39,031 nucleotides of DNA from Micromonospora arida (GCF_003857035.1 NZ_QGSY01000258.1:1-39031); one strand, 5' to 3'; shown: positions 28,854 to 38,433, counted from the stretch's first letter. Notes: a model not told the origin generated them from the sequence alone. Numbers and translations: made by a program.

Positions 28854-29318
28854 TCACTCGCCCTTCGCCGTTTCGGCCAGCACGCTCCTGCGGCGCAGCA
28901 GTGCCGCTCGCGCCCGGTGAGCCGCCCGCAGGTTCAGGGCCGCCACCGCGCCGAGCAGGAGCACAACGCCGAGCAGCGCCGGCTCCAGGTCGTGTCGCAG
29001 CAGGCTGATGATCAGCGCGCCAACGCTGAATGCCACCCAGGCCCCGACACCGAGCCAACCGGCGACCACCCGATCCCGGGCGAACAACGGAGTCCGTCGG
29101 GTCACGGCCCAGCCGCCGAACGCCGCCCAGCACAGGCCGATCACCACCAGGACGGCGAACGCCACGTTCGTGCGCATCGGTAGACCCGGCTCGGTGGCCC
29201 AGAGCAGACCGATCAGGGCGCTCGCGGTGAGACCGGTGAAGGTCAAGGCCAGGTAGCCGACCCGCCTGCGCAGCGACAACGGCGCGTCCAGTCGCGCCAG
29301 CACCTCTTCCGGAGTCAT
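28854..29318 (-). CDS. Four-helix membrane protein coupled to the ECF sigma factor
   Basis: A 154-residue protein with a short N-terminal cytoplasmic segment (MTPEEVLARLDAPLSLRRR) and about four hydrophobic helices (LALTFTGLTASALIGLLWA; VAFAVLVVIGLCWAAFGGWAV; LGVGAWVAFSVGALIISLL; ALLGVVLLLGAVAALNL), then a basic tail. The ATG overlaps the sigma-factor stop (ATGA), so they are cotranslated. It lacks the HxxxCxxC zinc motif of classical anti-sigma factors. By position it may hold the sigma factor at the membrane, which is inference. I do not recognise a named family. Confidence 0.75.
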   Translation of the reverse strand: MTPEEVLARLDAPLSLRRRVGYLALTFTGLTASALIGLLWATEPGLPMRTNVAFAVLVVIGLCWAAFGGWAVTRRTPLFARDRVVAGWLGVGAWVAFSVGALIISLLRHDLEPALLGVVLLLGAVAALNLRAAHRARAALLRRRSVLAETAKGE

Positions 29319-29833
29319 GCCTCGTACCCCTTCCGCACCATCTCGTGGCGCAACAACCTGCGGGCCCGGTTGAGCCGCGACTTGACGGTGCCGACGGGTA
29401 CGGCGCAGATCTGCGCGCAGGCGTCCAGCGGCAGATCCTCCAGGTAGAACAGCAGAAGCACCTCCCGTTCCCGGGCGGGGAGCGCCGCCAGCGCGTCGGC
29501 CAGCGTCTCCCGGTTGACAACCTCCTCGGCCTCGTCGTCGCCCGGCAGGTCGTCGATCGGTTCGGGCTCCGGGCGGGCGTACGCGTCCCGCAGCCGGTTC
29601 AGCACCGCCCGACGGGCGATGGTGAACAGCCACGGGGTGAACCGGTCCGGTTGCCGCAACCTCGGCAGCCCCTTGAGGACCGCCAGCCAGATCTCCTGCA
29701 CCACATCGTCGTCTGACCCGCCGAGCATTCGCCCGACGTACCGCTCCACCGCCGGATGCCAGCCCTGCACCAACTCGGCGAACGCCTCCCGTTCACCCAA
29801 CTGGCAGCGGACCACCAGCAACTCATCGCTCAT
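29315..29833 (-). CDS. ECF-type RNA polymerase sigma factor
   Basis: A 172-residue sigma-70 family protein with only regions 2 and 4. Region 2 is DDVVQEIWLAVLKGLPRL to FTPWLFTIARRAVLNRLRD; region 4 is LPAREREVLLLFYLEDL to VPVGTVKSRLNRARRLLR. ATG 29833 is preceded by AAGGAGGTG. It is divergent from a four-gene ABC transport operon. Its own upstream DNA has GAACC-N16-CGAC, close to an ECF promoter pattern, so self-activation and control of the transporter are possible (inferred). Confidence 0.92.
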   Translation of the reverse strand: MSDELLVVRCQLGEREAFAELVQGWHPAVERYVGRMLGGSDDDVVQEIWLAVLKGLPRLRQPDRFTPWLFTIARRAVLNRLRDAYARPEPEPIDDLPGDDEAEEVVNRETLADALAALPAREREVLLLFYLEDLPLDACAQICAVPVGTVKSRLNRARRLLRHEMVRKGYEA

Positions 29834-29855
29834 CGGCACCTCCTTCGCCTATTCA

Positions 29856-29880
29856 GTCGGCGTGGAAGCCCGGCAGGTTC
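29856..29880 (-). promoter_or_regulatory. Possible ECF-type promoter for the sigma-factor gene
   Basis: On the minus strand GAACC (-35-like) and CGAC (-10-like) are 16 bp apart, 23 bp from the sigma-factor ATG. Many ECF promoters read GGAACC-N15-17-CGTC. The leader would be very short, so this is tentative. Confidence 0.3.
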
Positions 29881-30029
29881 ACGGTCGCGGCGGTAGACCC
29901 CCGCCCAGAATGCAGGAAAGCCGCCCAGGGCATGGTCAACTGAGCCGCCGGTTGCGAAACTGCTTCCATCTGCGTCAGCACGGGCAATCGAGGCTGGCTC
30001 GACGTCGGCACAACCCGGACGGAGAAGGC

Positions 30030-30962
30030 GTGTCCAGCACACCGCTGTCCCTGCCGCAGCCATCCGCGCGGGCACCCGAGTTCGGCCGGGACGCGCTCAT
30101 CGTCTGCGAGAACCTGGTGCGGATCTACCAGACCGGTTCGATCGAGGTGCAGGCACTACAGGGGCTGGACCTGGCCGTGGAGAGCGGTGAGCTGGTCGCC
30201 GTCGTCGGCGCCTCCGGATCGGGCAAGTCGACACTGCTCTCCATCCTGGCCGGCATCGACGCCCCCACCGCCGGGCGGGTCCGGGTCGACCGGTGGAATC
30301 TGCTGGCGATGTCCCGCGCGGACCGGGTGGACTACCGGCGGCACACCGTCGGATTCGTACGGCAGCAGACGGCGAGCAACCTCATCCCCTACCTGACCGC
30401 ACGGGAGATGGTGGACCTGCCGATGACGGCTGCCCGTACCGGGAAGCAGGAGCGCCGGGAGCGCGCGGCCGAGCTGCTGGACAGCCTCGGTGTCGCCGAC
30501 TGCGCCGATCGCCGCCCCGGGCAACTCTCCGGCGGGCAGCAGATGCGGGTCGCGATCGCGGTGGCGCTGGCCAACCAGCCGCGGGTCCTGCTCGCCGACG
30601 AGCCGACCGGCGAGTTGGACGCCGCCACGTCCGCGGAGGTCTTCGGCGTGCTGCGGGACGTCAACCGGCGCTACGGCGTCACCGTGGTCGTGGTGACCCA
30701 CGATCCGGAGGTCAGCGGCCAGGTCGAACGGACCGTCGCGATCCGGGATGGGCGCACCAGCAGCGAGGTGCTGCGCCGCACCACCACCGACGCGGAGGGC
30801 GACACGCACATGATCGCCGAGGAGTACGCCGTGATGGACCGGGCCGGGCGGGTCCAGGTGCCCCGCGATTTCCGCCAAGCGCTGGCGTTGACCCGACGGG
30901 TCCGGCTGGCCCTGGAACCCGACCACATCACGATCCGCCCCGACTCGGGAAGCGGCGAATGA
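30030..30962 (+). CDS. ABC transporter ATPase with C-terminal AbrB/SpoVT-like tail
   Basis: A 310-residue MacB/LolD-type ATPase: Walker A GASGSGKST, signature LSGGQQMR, Walker B VLLADEPTGELD and H-loop VVVTHD. After the ATPase domain (to about 240) an added tail reads EEYAVMDRAGRVQVPRDFRQAL...RVRLALEPDHITIRP, which looks like an AbrB/SpoVT swapped-hairpin domain. Such a tail could dimerise or bind a regulator; direct DNA binding is unlikely but testable. The GTG start follows GGAGAAGG. The stop overlaps the next ATG (ATGA). It is the first gene of a four-gene operon with another ATPase and two FtsX-like permeases. Confidence 0.9.
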   Translation: MSSTPLSLPQPSARAPEFGRDALIVCENLVRIYQTGSIEVQALQGLDLAVESGELVAVVGASGSGKSTLLSILAGIDAPTAGRVRVDRWNLLAMSRADRVDYRRHTVGFVRQQTASNLIPYLTAREMVDLPMTAARTGKQERRERAAELLDSLGVADCADRRPGQLSGGQQMRVAIAVALANQPRVLLADEPTGELDAATSAEVFGVLRDVNRRYGVTVVVVTHDPEVSGQVERTVAIRDGRTSSEVLRRTTTDAEGDTHMIAEEYAVMDRAGRVQVPRDFRQALALTRRVRLALEPDHITIRPDSGSGE

Positions 30963-31681
30963 GCAGCGAGCCGCTGCTGAGTGTGCGCGGCGTACACCGG
31001 CGCTTCCGCACCGGGCCGACCGTCGTACACGCTCTGAACGGCGTGTCCTTCGACGTGGCCGCCGGTTCGATGGTGGCGCTCGTCGGCCGGTCCGGCTCGG
31101 GCAAGACCACCCTGCTCAACGTCATCGGCGGCCTGGACCGCCCGGACGCCGGCACCGTGCACGTCGACGGCACCGACGTCACCGCGCTCGACGAGGACGG
31201 CCTGTCCCGGCTGCGGCGCGAGAAGGTGTCGTACGTCTTCCAGAGCTTCGGGTTGATCCCGGTGCTGTCGGCCGCGGAGAACGTCGCGGCCCCGCTGCGG
31301 ATGGCCCGCGTCGCCCCGACCGAGCGCGAGCGGCGGGTCGAGTTGCTGCTGGAGCTGATCGGCCTGGCCGACCACGCCCGGCAACGGCCGGCCGAGCTGT
31401 CCGGCGGCCAGCAGCAGCGGGTGGCGATCGCCCGCGCGCTGGCCGCCTCGCCCCAGCTTCTGCTCGCCGACGAGCCCACCGGGCAACTGGACGCCGAGAC
31501 GGGCCTGTCGGTGATGGCCCTGCTGCGCGGGATAGTGGAGTCCGAAGGCGTCACCGTACTGGTGTCGACGCACGACGCGGTGATGATGGCCCTGGCCGAC
31601 CGGGTGATCCGCATCCACGACGGGCACCTCGACGAACAGGCGGCCGGGCAGCCGTACGTACCCGTGCCGGACGCCGGGTGA
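30959..31681 (+). CDS. ABC transporter ATP-binding protein, MacB/LolD type
   Basis: A 240-residue ATPase with Walker A GRSGSGKTT, Q-loop VFQSFGLIPVLSAAENV, signature LSGGQQQR, Walker B LLLADEPTGQLD and H-loop VSTHD. It overlaps the end of the first ATPase by 4 bases and ends 7 bases before the first permease. Together with the permeases it should form a type VII-like export or lipid-extraction machine at the membrane. It lacks the C-terminal tail of the preceding ATPase. Two distinct ATPases could pair as a heterodimer. Confidence 0.92.
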   Translation: MSSEPLLSVRGVHRRFRTGPTVVHALNGVSFDVAAGSMVALVGRSGSGKTTLLNVIGGLDRPDAGTVHVDGTDVTALDEDGLSRLRREKVSYVFQSFGLIPVLSAAENVAAPLRMARVAPTERERRVELLLELIGLADHARQRPAELSGGQQQRVAIARALAASPQLLLADEPTGQLDAETGLSVMALLRGIVESEGVTVLVSTHDAVMMALADRVIRIHDGHLDEQAAGQPYVPVPDAG

Positions 31682-31688
31682 CGCGACG

Positions 31689-34600
31689 ATGAGGTTGGTC
31701 AGCCGGCGCGCCCGCGCGCAGTGGCCGTTGCTGGCAGCCCTCCTCGGGGTCGTCACGATCGGCGCGACCCTGCTGGGCACCTGCACCCTGCTCGTCACCC
31801 GCACCGCCGAGCGAGCGCTGGAGGTCGCCATGGCCCGCGCCGCCCCCGCCGACGTCGACGTGACCGTCTACACCGGCACCGTCGAGGGCCGCGACACGCA
31901 GTCCGTCGCCGCCGACACCCGTACCGCGGTGGCCTCCACGCTCGCACCGATCCCGGTGACGACAACCGCGCGGGCGTCGACGGTGCTGCGGGCGCTGCCG
32001 CCCGCACTCGCCACGGGCACCACCGTCCCGCCGCAGGCCTACCTGTCGGGGCTGGACGACCTGCCGACCCGAGCCGAGCTGGTCACCGGGCGCTGGCCAC
32101 AACACCCTGGCGACGCGGTGCTGCTGGAGTCCACCGCACAACTGCTCGGCCTCACCCCCGGTCGCCGGGTACGCCTCGGCGCCGAACTGGCCCACGCGCC
32201 CGTCCCGGCCATCGACGTGACAGTCGTCGGTGTGGTGCGCCCCCTCGCGGGACGCGGCTGGGACCGTGACCCGCTGGCCGCGGCCGGCTCCGCCATCGGC
32301 TACCGGGACGGCCGCTTCATGCAGCCGGTCAACGCCTACGGCCCGTTCCTCGTCGACCTCGCCGACCTGGTCACCACCGGCGCCACAGTCGACCGGATGG
32401 AGGTCACCGCCCATCCGGACCTGTCCCACAACAACCGCAGCAACCTGGAGACCGTGGCCGCGGCCGTCGGCGGTGCCGACCGCCGGCTGGCCGGCACCCT
32501 CGGCGAGCGAGTCCAGCTCGCACGGGTCGCCTCCGACCTGCCGCTGACCCTCCGGGCCGCCGACGACCAACGGCACGTCACCGCCGCCGTCGTACTCGCC
32601 GTCGCCGTCCTCGGCGGTGTCCTGGCCGCGACAGCACTCGTCCTCGCGGGCCGGCTGACAGCGGGCATCCGCGCCGACGAGACCGCCCTGCGAGCCGCCC
32701 TGGGCGCCAGCCGTGGCCAACTCGCCGCCACCGCGACACTCGAGGCCGGGCTCGTCGCCGCCGTCGCCGTCGCGCTCGCGATACCTGCCTCGTCGACCCT
32801 GCACGCCGGCCTGACCCACCTGCCACCGCTGGACAGCGCCGGCCTGACCGTCCGGCCAGCCGTCGCCGGCGCCCAGGTCCTCGCGGTCGTCGGTGGCGCG
32901 CTGGTGCTCGCCGCCGTACTCACCGTCCTGGCGATCCGACGCGTCCCGGCGGCCGGCGAGCGGCGCACCCGCCACGAACTACTGGCCCGATCCGGCGCCG
33001 ACCTGATGCTCGCGGTATTCGCCGCCGTCGGGTGGTGGCAGCTGTACGCGCAGCCCACCACCGCCAGCCCACGCGCCGACGCGGTCCGGGTCCTCGCGCC
33101 GGCACTGCTGCTCACCGCAGGTGCCGCCCTGGCTCTCCGGGTGGTACTCCCCACCCTGCGCGGTGCCGACCGGCTGGCGTACCGCGCCCGCGGGCTGGCG
33201 CTTCCGCTGGCGGTCTCCGAGGCCGCCCGCCGGCCACAAGCGGTCGCCGCCGGTCTGCTCGTCGGGCTGGCCTGCGCGGCCGGAACCTTCGGCCTCGCCC
33301 TCGACAGCACGTGGCAACAGTCGCAACGCGACCAGGCCGCGCTCGTCGTCGGCACCGACCTGGCACTCACCCTCAGCACGGCGCCGGTGGCCGGAGACGG
33401 CGCTGTCGTCAGCGCGGCCACCACGGGGGCGGTGAGCCCGGCCCTCGACCGTGGCACCACCGTTGGTCAGTGGCTCGGCACCGCCGGCGACGCGCCGCGT
33501 CTGGTCGCCGTCGACACCACCCGCGCCGACGCGCTGCTGCGCGGGCGGCTCGACAGCGAGCGCGGATGGGCGGACGTCGGCACCGCGCTGGCACCACGCA
33601 CCCGGGTCACCGGCCTCGCCGTCCCGGCCGGCGCCCCGCTCGTCCTGAGCGGAACCGCGTCCGGCGGCACCCCGCTCACCGTGACGCCCCAACTGCTGCT
33701 GCAGGACGCCACCGGCCTGCGCACGTCCTGCAACGGTCCCGCCGTACCGCTCGACGGTCGGGAGGTTCGGCTGCCCGACTGCGCGTCCGCCGACGGACTG
33801 CGCCTCGTCGCGGTCGCCCTGCCGATCGCCGCCGACCCCGTCGGCGGACGCGTCGCCGTGGCCGTCACGCTCACCGTGCCACCCGCCGGCACGCAGGAGA
33901 GGTCCACCGACGGGTCGGACTGGACCGCCACGTCCGCGCCGCCGGTCCCGGGCAGGTTGGTCGACCCGACGGTCATGATGTCCGCCACGCCGACGGGAAC
34001 CGCGCTACGGATGGCAACGACAGTCGACCTCGCCGGCGCCGACGACGCCGCCCGGACCCTCGTCGCCACCGCCTTCCCGGACCCCGGCCCGGTGCCCGTC
34101 GCCGTCTCCGACCGCTTCGCCAGCGAGGTCGGCGCCGATCGCGGCAGCAACCTCAGCGTCACGGTCGGCATCACGCCCGTTCCGGTCGTCGTCACCGAGG
34201 TCATCCCGACCGTACCGTCCGCCCCCGGCGCCGCCGCCGTGCTGGCCGACCTGGACACGCTGTCCCGCGCACGCGTCGTCACCGGCGACCTGACGTTCCC
34301 GGTCGACGCCTGGTGGGTCGGCCGCCCGACCGAGCCCGGTGCCGCCGAGCGGGCCACCGCCCTGCACCTGGGCACCGTCACGACCCGCGAGGCGGAGACC
34401 GCCCGTCTCACCGACGGCCCGTTGAGCGCCGGGCTGCCGGCAGCTCTCCGGCTCATCGTCCCGGCCGCCGCACTGCTGCTGCTCGCCGGCGTCGTCCTGC
34501 ACGTCACCTGTGATCTGCAGGTCCGCGCCGTCGAGGTGGCGCGGCTGCGCGGCCTGGGGATGTCCCGGCGCGACATCCGAGCCGTGCTGCTCGGCCAGCA

Positions 34601-34853
34601 CGCCGGCGTACTGCTGCCCCTGCTCGCGGCGGGCACGGCCGTCGGCGCGCTCGCCACCCGCGTCGTCGCTCCCCTGCTCGTGCGCTCCGACACCGGCGCC
34701 GCGCCCGTCCCGGTCGCCCAACCACACTGGCCGTGGCCCGCCGAGACCGCACTGCTCGCCGTCCTGCTGGCCGGATGCGTGCTGGCGGTCGCCGTCGTGG
34801 TCACCGTCCAGGTCCGCCGGGCCGATGCAGCGCATTTGCGGGTGGCACCGTGA
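31689..34853 (+). CDS. Large FtsX-like ABC transporter permease (first)
   Basis: A 1054-residue permease. One N-terminal helix (about 12-36) is followed by a large extracytoplasmic domain (to about 295), a cluster of helices (about 298-540), a second extracytoplasmic domain, and a last helix cluster (about 920-1045). FtsX-domain coupling segments are visible: ETALRAALGASRGQL and VEVARLRGLGMSRRDIRAVLLGQ. The duplicated layout is typical of very long actinomycete FtsX permeases. It ends in GTGA overlap with the second permease. The substrate is unknown; lipids, peptides or antibiotics are family options. Confidence 0.88.
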   Translation: MRLVSRRARAQWPLLAALLGVVTIGATLLGTCTLLVTRTAERALEVAMARAAPADVDVTVYTGTVEGRDTQSVAADTRTAVASTLAPIPVTTTARASTVLRALPPALATGTTVPPQAYLSGLDDLPTRAELVTGRWPQHPGDAVLLESTAQLLGLTPGRRVRLGAELAHAPVPAIDVTVVGVVRPLAGRGWDRDPLAAAGSAIGYRDGRFMQPVNAYGPFLVDLADLVTTGATVDRMEVTAHPDLSHNNRSNLETVAAAVGGADRRLAGTLGERVQLARVASDLPLTLRAADDQRHVTAAVVLAVAVLGGVLAATALVLAGRLTAGIRADETALRAALGASRGQLAATATLEAGLVAAVAVALAIPASSTLHAGLTHLPPLDSAGLTVRPAVAGAQVLAVVGGALVLAAVLTVLAIRRVPAAGERRTRHELLARSGADLMLAVFAAVGWWQLYAQPTTASPRADAVRVLAPALLLTAGAALALRVVLPTLRGADRLAYRARGLALPLAVSEAARRPQAVAAGLLVGLACAAGTFGLALDSTWQQSQRDQAALVVGTDLALTLSTAPVAGDGAVVSAATTGAVSPALDRGTTVGQWLGTAGDAPRLVAVDTTRADALLRGRLDSERGWADVGTALAPRTRVTGLAVPAGAPLVLSGTASGGTPLTVTPQLLLQDATGLRTSCNGPAVPLDGREVRLPDCASADGLRLVAVALPIAADPVGGRVAVAVTLTVPPAGTQERSTDGSDWTATSAPPVPGRLVDPTVMMSATPTGTALRMATTVDLAGADDAARTLVATAFPDPGPVPVAVSDRFASEVGADRGSNLSVTVGITPVPVVVTEVIPTVPSAPGAAAVLADLDTLSRARVVTGDLTFPVDAWWVGRPTEPGAAERATALHLGTVTTREAETARLTDGPLSAGLPAALRLIVPAAALLLLAGVVLHVTCDLQVRAVEVARLRGLGMSRRDIRAVLLGQHAGVLLPLLAAGTAVGALATRVVAPLLVRSDTGAAPVPVAQPHWPWPAETALLAVLLAGCVLAVAVVVTVQVRRADAAHLRVAP

Positions 34854-37609
34854 ACCGGTGGCTGACCCGTCGGTGGCCGACGCCGCACTGGCCCAGCGTC
34901 CGCGGCCGTGGCCGTACCGACGTCGGGCCGCTGCTGCTCACCGCCGCCGTCATCGCGGCCGTCGCGCTGCTCGCCGGGGCCGTACCGCCGCTGCTCCGCG
35001 CCGCCGCCGACAAGGCCATCCAGGACACGGTCCGCGACGCCGGCACCGACTCGAACGTCCTGGCACACGCCGACTGGGAACGCGACGACGGACCGACCGG
35101 TGGTCGGGTCCGGATGCCCAACCTCGCCGAGGATGTCGACGCCTTCCTCGCCCGAACGACGTCCGCGCTCGGACCCGACCTGGACGCCGCGCTGCTTCCG
35201 CCCGTCACCGTCGTCAACGGCCCGATCCTCAAGATCACCGACGGCAGCGCGCCGCGTACCTTCCAGTTCACCTTCCTGGCCAGTGACCTCGGCGGCCCGG
35301 ACGTCACCTGGATCGCCGGCAGCCCGCCCGGTCCCGCCGTCTCCGACCAGTACGTCGAGGTTCCCTACGACGGACCCCCCTGGCCGGTGCAGATCGGCCT
35401 CTCCGAGGCGGACGCCGCCGCACTCGACCTCCGCCCCGGCGACCGGATCCCGGTCAAGGACGGCCAGGGTCCCGACAAGGACGTCCGGGTCAGCGGGATC
35501 TACCGACCCGCGGACAGCGCCGACCCGGCCTGGCGACTCGCCCCGGCACTGCTGCGCCCCGTACCCGGCGCGGACGGCGTCGGGACAACCCGGTTCAACG
35601 GCCTGCTGTCGCGCGAGTCGTTACCGGACGCCCGGCTCGCCGTCGACGAGGACCAACTGCGACGCACCGTCCACTTCGCACCCGTTCCCGACGCGCTCAC
35701 CTCGGACTCCACTACGGCGCTCGCCAGCCAGGTGGTCAAGCTCAAGGCGACCTCCGGCTCGTCGAGCGACCGCGACCAGTCCCTGAAGTGGGAATCGCAG
35801 CTCGACACCGTCCTGCGCGACGCCCGTACCCGCAACAACGCCGCTGCGGCACAGGCAGCCGTCCTGCTCGCCGGGGTACTGACCGCCACGGTGCTGGTCC
35901 TGCTGCTCGCCGCCGACCTGCTGGTCCGCCGCCGCACCCCGGTGCTGAGCATCGCCCGGCAGCGTGGGGCGGCGCTCCCCGACCTCGGCGCGGAACTGAC
36001 CATCGAGTCCACCGTGGTGTCAGTGTCGGCCGCCGCCGTCGGGCTCGCAGTCGCACGCGCGGCCGCTCCGGGCGTCTCCTGGACCTGGGCCGTTCCCGTG
36101 GTCCTGGCCGGTGCCGTCGCCGGGCCGGCGTTCGGCACCCTCGCCGCCGCCCGCGCCAGCCGTGACCGGCGCCAACCCGCCAACCCGGCCGCTCGGCGCT
36201 GGATCCGGGCCACCGGCCAGTTGCGCCGCGCCGCCGTGGAGGCCGCTGTCCTGATCGCCGCGGTCGCCGCCTTCGTCACACTGCACCAGCGTGGGCTCGT
36301 GCCCGCCGCCTCCGACGGCGACACCGGTGAACTGACCGGCGACCTCATCCTGCCGGTCAGCGCCCTTTCCCTGGGCGCGCTCGTCGGCGCGCTCGTCCTG
36401 CTCCGGCTACTGCCCCTCGGGGCGCGCTTCGCGCTCCGACAGGCCCTGCGCTCGCGCCGCCCGCTGGCCGTGTTCAGTGCCGCCCAGGCGGCCACGACGG
36501 CCGGGCGCGCGCTGCCGCTGCTGGTTCTGGTCAGCACCACCGCGCTCGCGTCGTTCGCGCTCATCCTCGGCGCCACCGTCACCAGGGGCCTGACCGACGG
36601 CGCGTGGAGCACCGTCGGCGCCGACGCCCGCCTCGACGTCGGCGCCGACGCCGAGGCCGCCACGCCCGCACTCGCCGAGCGCATCGCCGCCGCACCCGGG
36701 GTGGAGCAGGTCGTCGTCGCGCAGGTGACCGACTCGGCACGCGTCTTCACCGAATCGACACTGCTCACCCCCCGCCTGGTCATCGTGGACACCGCCGCGT
36801 TCCGGCGCCTGCTGGCCACCACCCCGCTGCCCGACGCGCCGGCGCTGGCCCGGCTCACGGCACCCGGTCCTGGTCCCGGGGAGGTCCCAGCGCTGGTCCG
36901 CTCGAGTGACGGCGATCTGCGGACCGGCAAGCGGCTACAGCTACCCCGGGACGGCGCCCCGGCGATCCGCCTCGCCGCCGTCGGTACCGCTCCCTCCGTC
37001 GGCGGCGCCAACGACGTCGTCATCGTGGACGCCGCGGCCCTCACCGACGCCGGGCTGCCCGCCGTTCCGAACACCGTCTGGGTGACCGGCCCCGGTGCGG
37101 GGCGGGCCGTGTCGAACACCGGAGTCGCCTCCGACGTCGTGCTGCGTGCGGACGTCCTGCGGGCGCAGCGGGTGGCTCCGCTGACGGCAGGGCTGGTACG
37201 GCTGGCATGGACGGCCGCCGCGGTGCTGCTGGCGCTGGGACTGCTCGGCCTCACGCTCGCCGCAGCCGCCGGTGCGTCGGAGCGGTGGCAGACCCTGACC
37301 CGGCTGCGGACCCTCGGCCTGCGGCCACGCGACGCCCGCTGGGTCGCCGCCGGAGAGCTGCTGCCGCCGGTCGTGGTCACCGCTGTGTGCGGCCCGCTAC
37401 TCGGGGCCCTGCTCGCACGCCTGACGCTCGGCCCGCTCGACCTGCGGCTGCTCACCGGTCAGGCCGCCGACCCGGCGGCGGTCCTGCCGTGGTGGTTGCT
37501 GGGCCTGGTGAGCGTGACGCTGCTGGCGACGGCCGCCACGGTCGTACCTGTCGAGTCGGCGCTGCGGCGACGCGACCGGCTGAGCGAGGTACTCCGCGCC
37601 GGCGAGTGA
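34850..37609 (+). CDS. Large FtsX-like ABC transporter permease (second)
   Basis: A 919-residue permease starting at GTG 34850, overlapping the stop of the first by 4 bases. It has an N-terminal helix (about 31-50), an extracytoplasmic domain, helices at about 350-570, a second extracytoplasmic domain and C-terminal helices (about 780-905). The coupling segment LTRLRTLGLRPRDARWVAAGEL resembles that of its partner. Equal architecture and overlap suggest an obligate heterodimer. It ends the operon; 86 bp later the two minus-strand tRNA genes begin. Confidence 0.88.
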   Translation: MNRWLTRRWPTPHWPSVRGRGRTDVGPLLLTAAVIAAVALLAGAVPPLLRAAADKAIQDTVRDAGTDSNVLAHADWERDDGPTGGRVRMPNLAEDVDAFLARTTSALGPDLDAALLPPVTVVNGPILKITDGSAPRTFQFTFLASDLGGPDVTWIAGSPPGPAVSDQYVEVPYDGPPWPVQIGLSEADAAALDLRPGDRIPVKDGQGPDKDVRVSGIYRPADSADPAWRLAPALLRPVPGADGVGTTRFNGLLSRESLPDARLAVDEDQLRRTVHFAPVPDALTSDSTTALASQVVKLKATSGSSSDRDQSLKWESQLDTVLRDARTRNNAAAAQAAVLLAGVLTATVLVLLLAADLLVRRRTPVLSIARQRGAALPDLGAELTIESTVVSVSAAAVGLAVARAAAPGVSWTWAVPVVLAGAVAGPAFGTLAAARASRDRRQPANPAARRWIRATGQLRRAAVEAAVLIAAVAAFVTLHQRGLVPAASDGDTGELTGDLILPVSALSLGALVGALVLLRLLPLGARFALRQALRSRRPLAVFSAAQAATTAGRALPLLVLVSTTALASFALILGATVTRGLTDGAWSTVGADARLDVGADAEAATPALAERIAAAPGVEQVVVAQVTDSARVFTESTLLTPRLVIVDTAAFRRLLATTPLPDAPALARLTAPGPGPGEVPALVRSSDGDLRTGKRLQLPRDGAPAIRLAAVGTAPSVGGANDVVIVDAAALTDAGLPAVPNTVWVTGPGAGRAVSNTGVASDVVLRADVLRAQRVAPLTAGLVRLAWTAAAVLLALGLLGLTLAAAAGASERWQTLTRLRTLGLRPRDARWVAAGELLPPVVVTAVCGPLLGALLARLTLGPLDLRLLTGQAADPAAVLPWWLLGLVSVTLLATAATVVPVESALRRRDRLSEVLRAGE

Positions 37610-37695
37610 CCGACGGTCTCCCCATACCGGAAGCAGAAACGACGAGACCCGTCACCGGATGTCCGGCGACGGGTCATCTGATCCGCTTGTATAGA

Positions 37696-37770
37696 TGGTG
37701 GGCGATACTGGGTTTGAACCAGTGACCTCTTCCGTGTCAAGGAAGCGCGCTCCCACTGCGCCAATCGCCC
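37696..37770 (-). tRNA. tRNA-Val (anticodon GAC), CCA encoded
   Basis: Acceptor GGGCGAT pairs with ATCGCCC; the anticodon stem CTTCC/GGAAG closes loop TTGACAC with anticodon GAC; the T stem ACTGG/CCAGT closes TTCAAAC. Discriminator A is followed by an encoded CCA. It lies downstream of tRNA-Gly on the same strand. Confidence 0.95.
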
Positions 37771-37796
37771 GTGGCGGCCCCGTGGGGCGCATCGCG

Positions 37797-37869
37797 AGCG
37801 GACGACGGGATTCGAACCCGCGACCCTCACCTTGGCAAGGTGATGCGCTACCAGCTGCGCTACGTCCGC
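37797..37869 (-). tRNA. tRNA-Gly (anticodon GCC), no encoded CCA
   Basis: Acceptor GCGGACG pairs with CGTCCGC; anticodon stem TCACC/GGTGA closes TTGCCAA with anticodon GCC; T stem GCGGG/CCCGT has loop TTCGAAT with one wobble pair. Discriminator is T; the next bases are not CCA, so the end is added by enzyme. It is 26 bp upstream of tRNA-Val. Confidence 0.95.
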
Positions 37870-38016
37870 ACGTCCCCGGCAAGCGCCGGCGACAGGTGAA
37901 CTCTACCCGATGCCAAGATCGCTTGGCACGGCACCCTGGCCGGTCGCGGTTGCGCTGGTCCCGGCCGGGGTATTGAAGGGCTCGACAGCGCACCACACCC
38001 CCTTAAGGAGGCTGTC

Positions 38017-38259
38017 GTGGGTATCGGCACCAGCATCTTCCTGATCGCGCTCGGCGCGATCCTCACCTTCGCACTGGACGCGAGCGTCGGCGGCATCAAC
38101 CTCGACGTGGTCGGCTGGATCCTGATGGGCGCCGGCGTGCTCGGCCTGATCATGACCACGCTGATCTGGGGTCGCCGCCGCCAGGTCGTCACCACCACCG
38201 AGCAGCCGGTGGAGTACCGCCAGGTCGAGGAGCGGCGGGACATCGCGCCGCCGCTGTGA
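38017..38259 (+). CDS. DUF6458-type small membrane protein
   Basis: An 80-residue protein with MGIGTSIFLIALGAILTFAL and VVGWILMGAGVLGLIMTTLIWGRRR, two membrane helices split by a short loop, then a polar tail. It matches my memory of the DUF6458 family, found throughout actinobacteria and of unknown function. The GTG start has an excellent AAGGAGG site. It appears to be a single-gene transcript. Confidence 0.85.
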   Translation: MGIGTSIFLIALGAILTFALDASVGGINLDVVGWILMGAGVLGLIMTTLIWGRRRQVVTTTEQPVEYRQVEERRDIAPPL

Positions 38260-38314
38260 CCCGGTCAGCTCCACCGCTGGCGGAGCCGCCAGATCACCGT
38301 GATTCCGGCCGGCC

Positions 38315-38344
38315 GGCCGGCCGCCTCGTCGAAGGCGGCCGGCC
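38315..38344. terminator. Hairpin terminator between DUF6458 gene and TetR gene
   Basis: GGCCGGCCGCCT and AGGCGGCCGGCC form a 12-bp perfect stem around a 6-base loop. It lies between convergent genes and can serve both. Confidence 0.75.
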
Positions 38345-38433
38345 CGTCCGCGAACGCGATCGGTGGCGGCGCAGGAGGGACACGCGCGGCGCGCCGAGTG
38401 GCTGAACCGCCAGCGTTCAACACGCGGGACACG

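Noticed and set aside
31551..32975. Minus-strand frame of 474 codons opposite the second ATPase and first permease
   Set aside because: Gly/Asp/Arg-rich with no motif, and mirrors clear FtsX and ATPase coding sequence.
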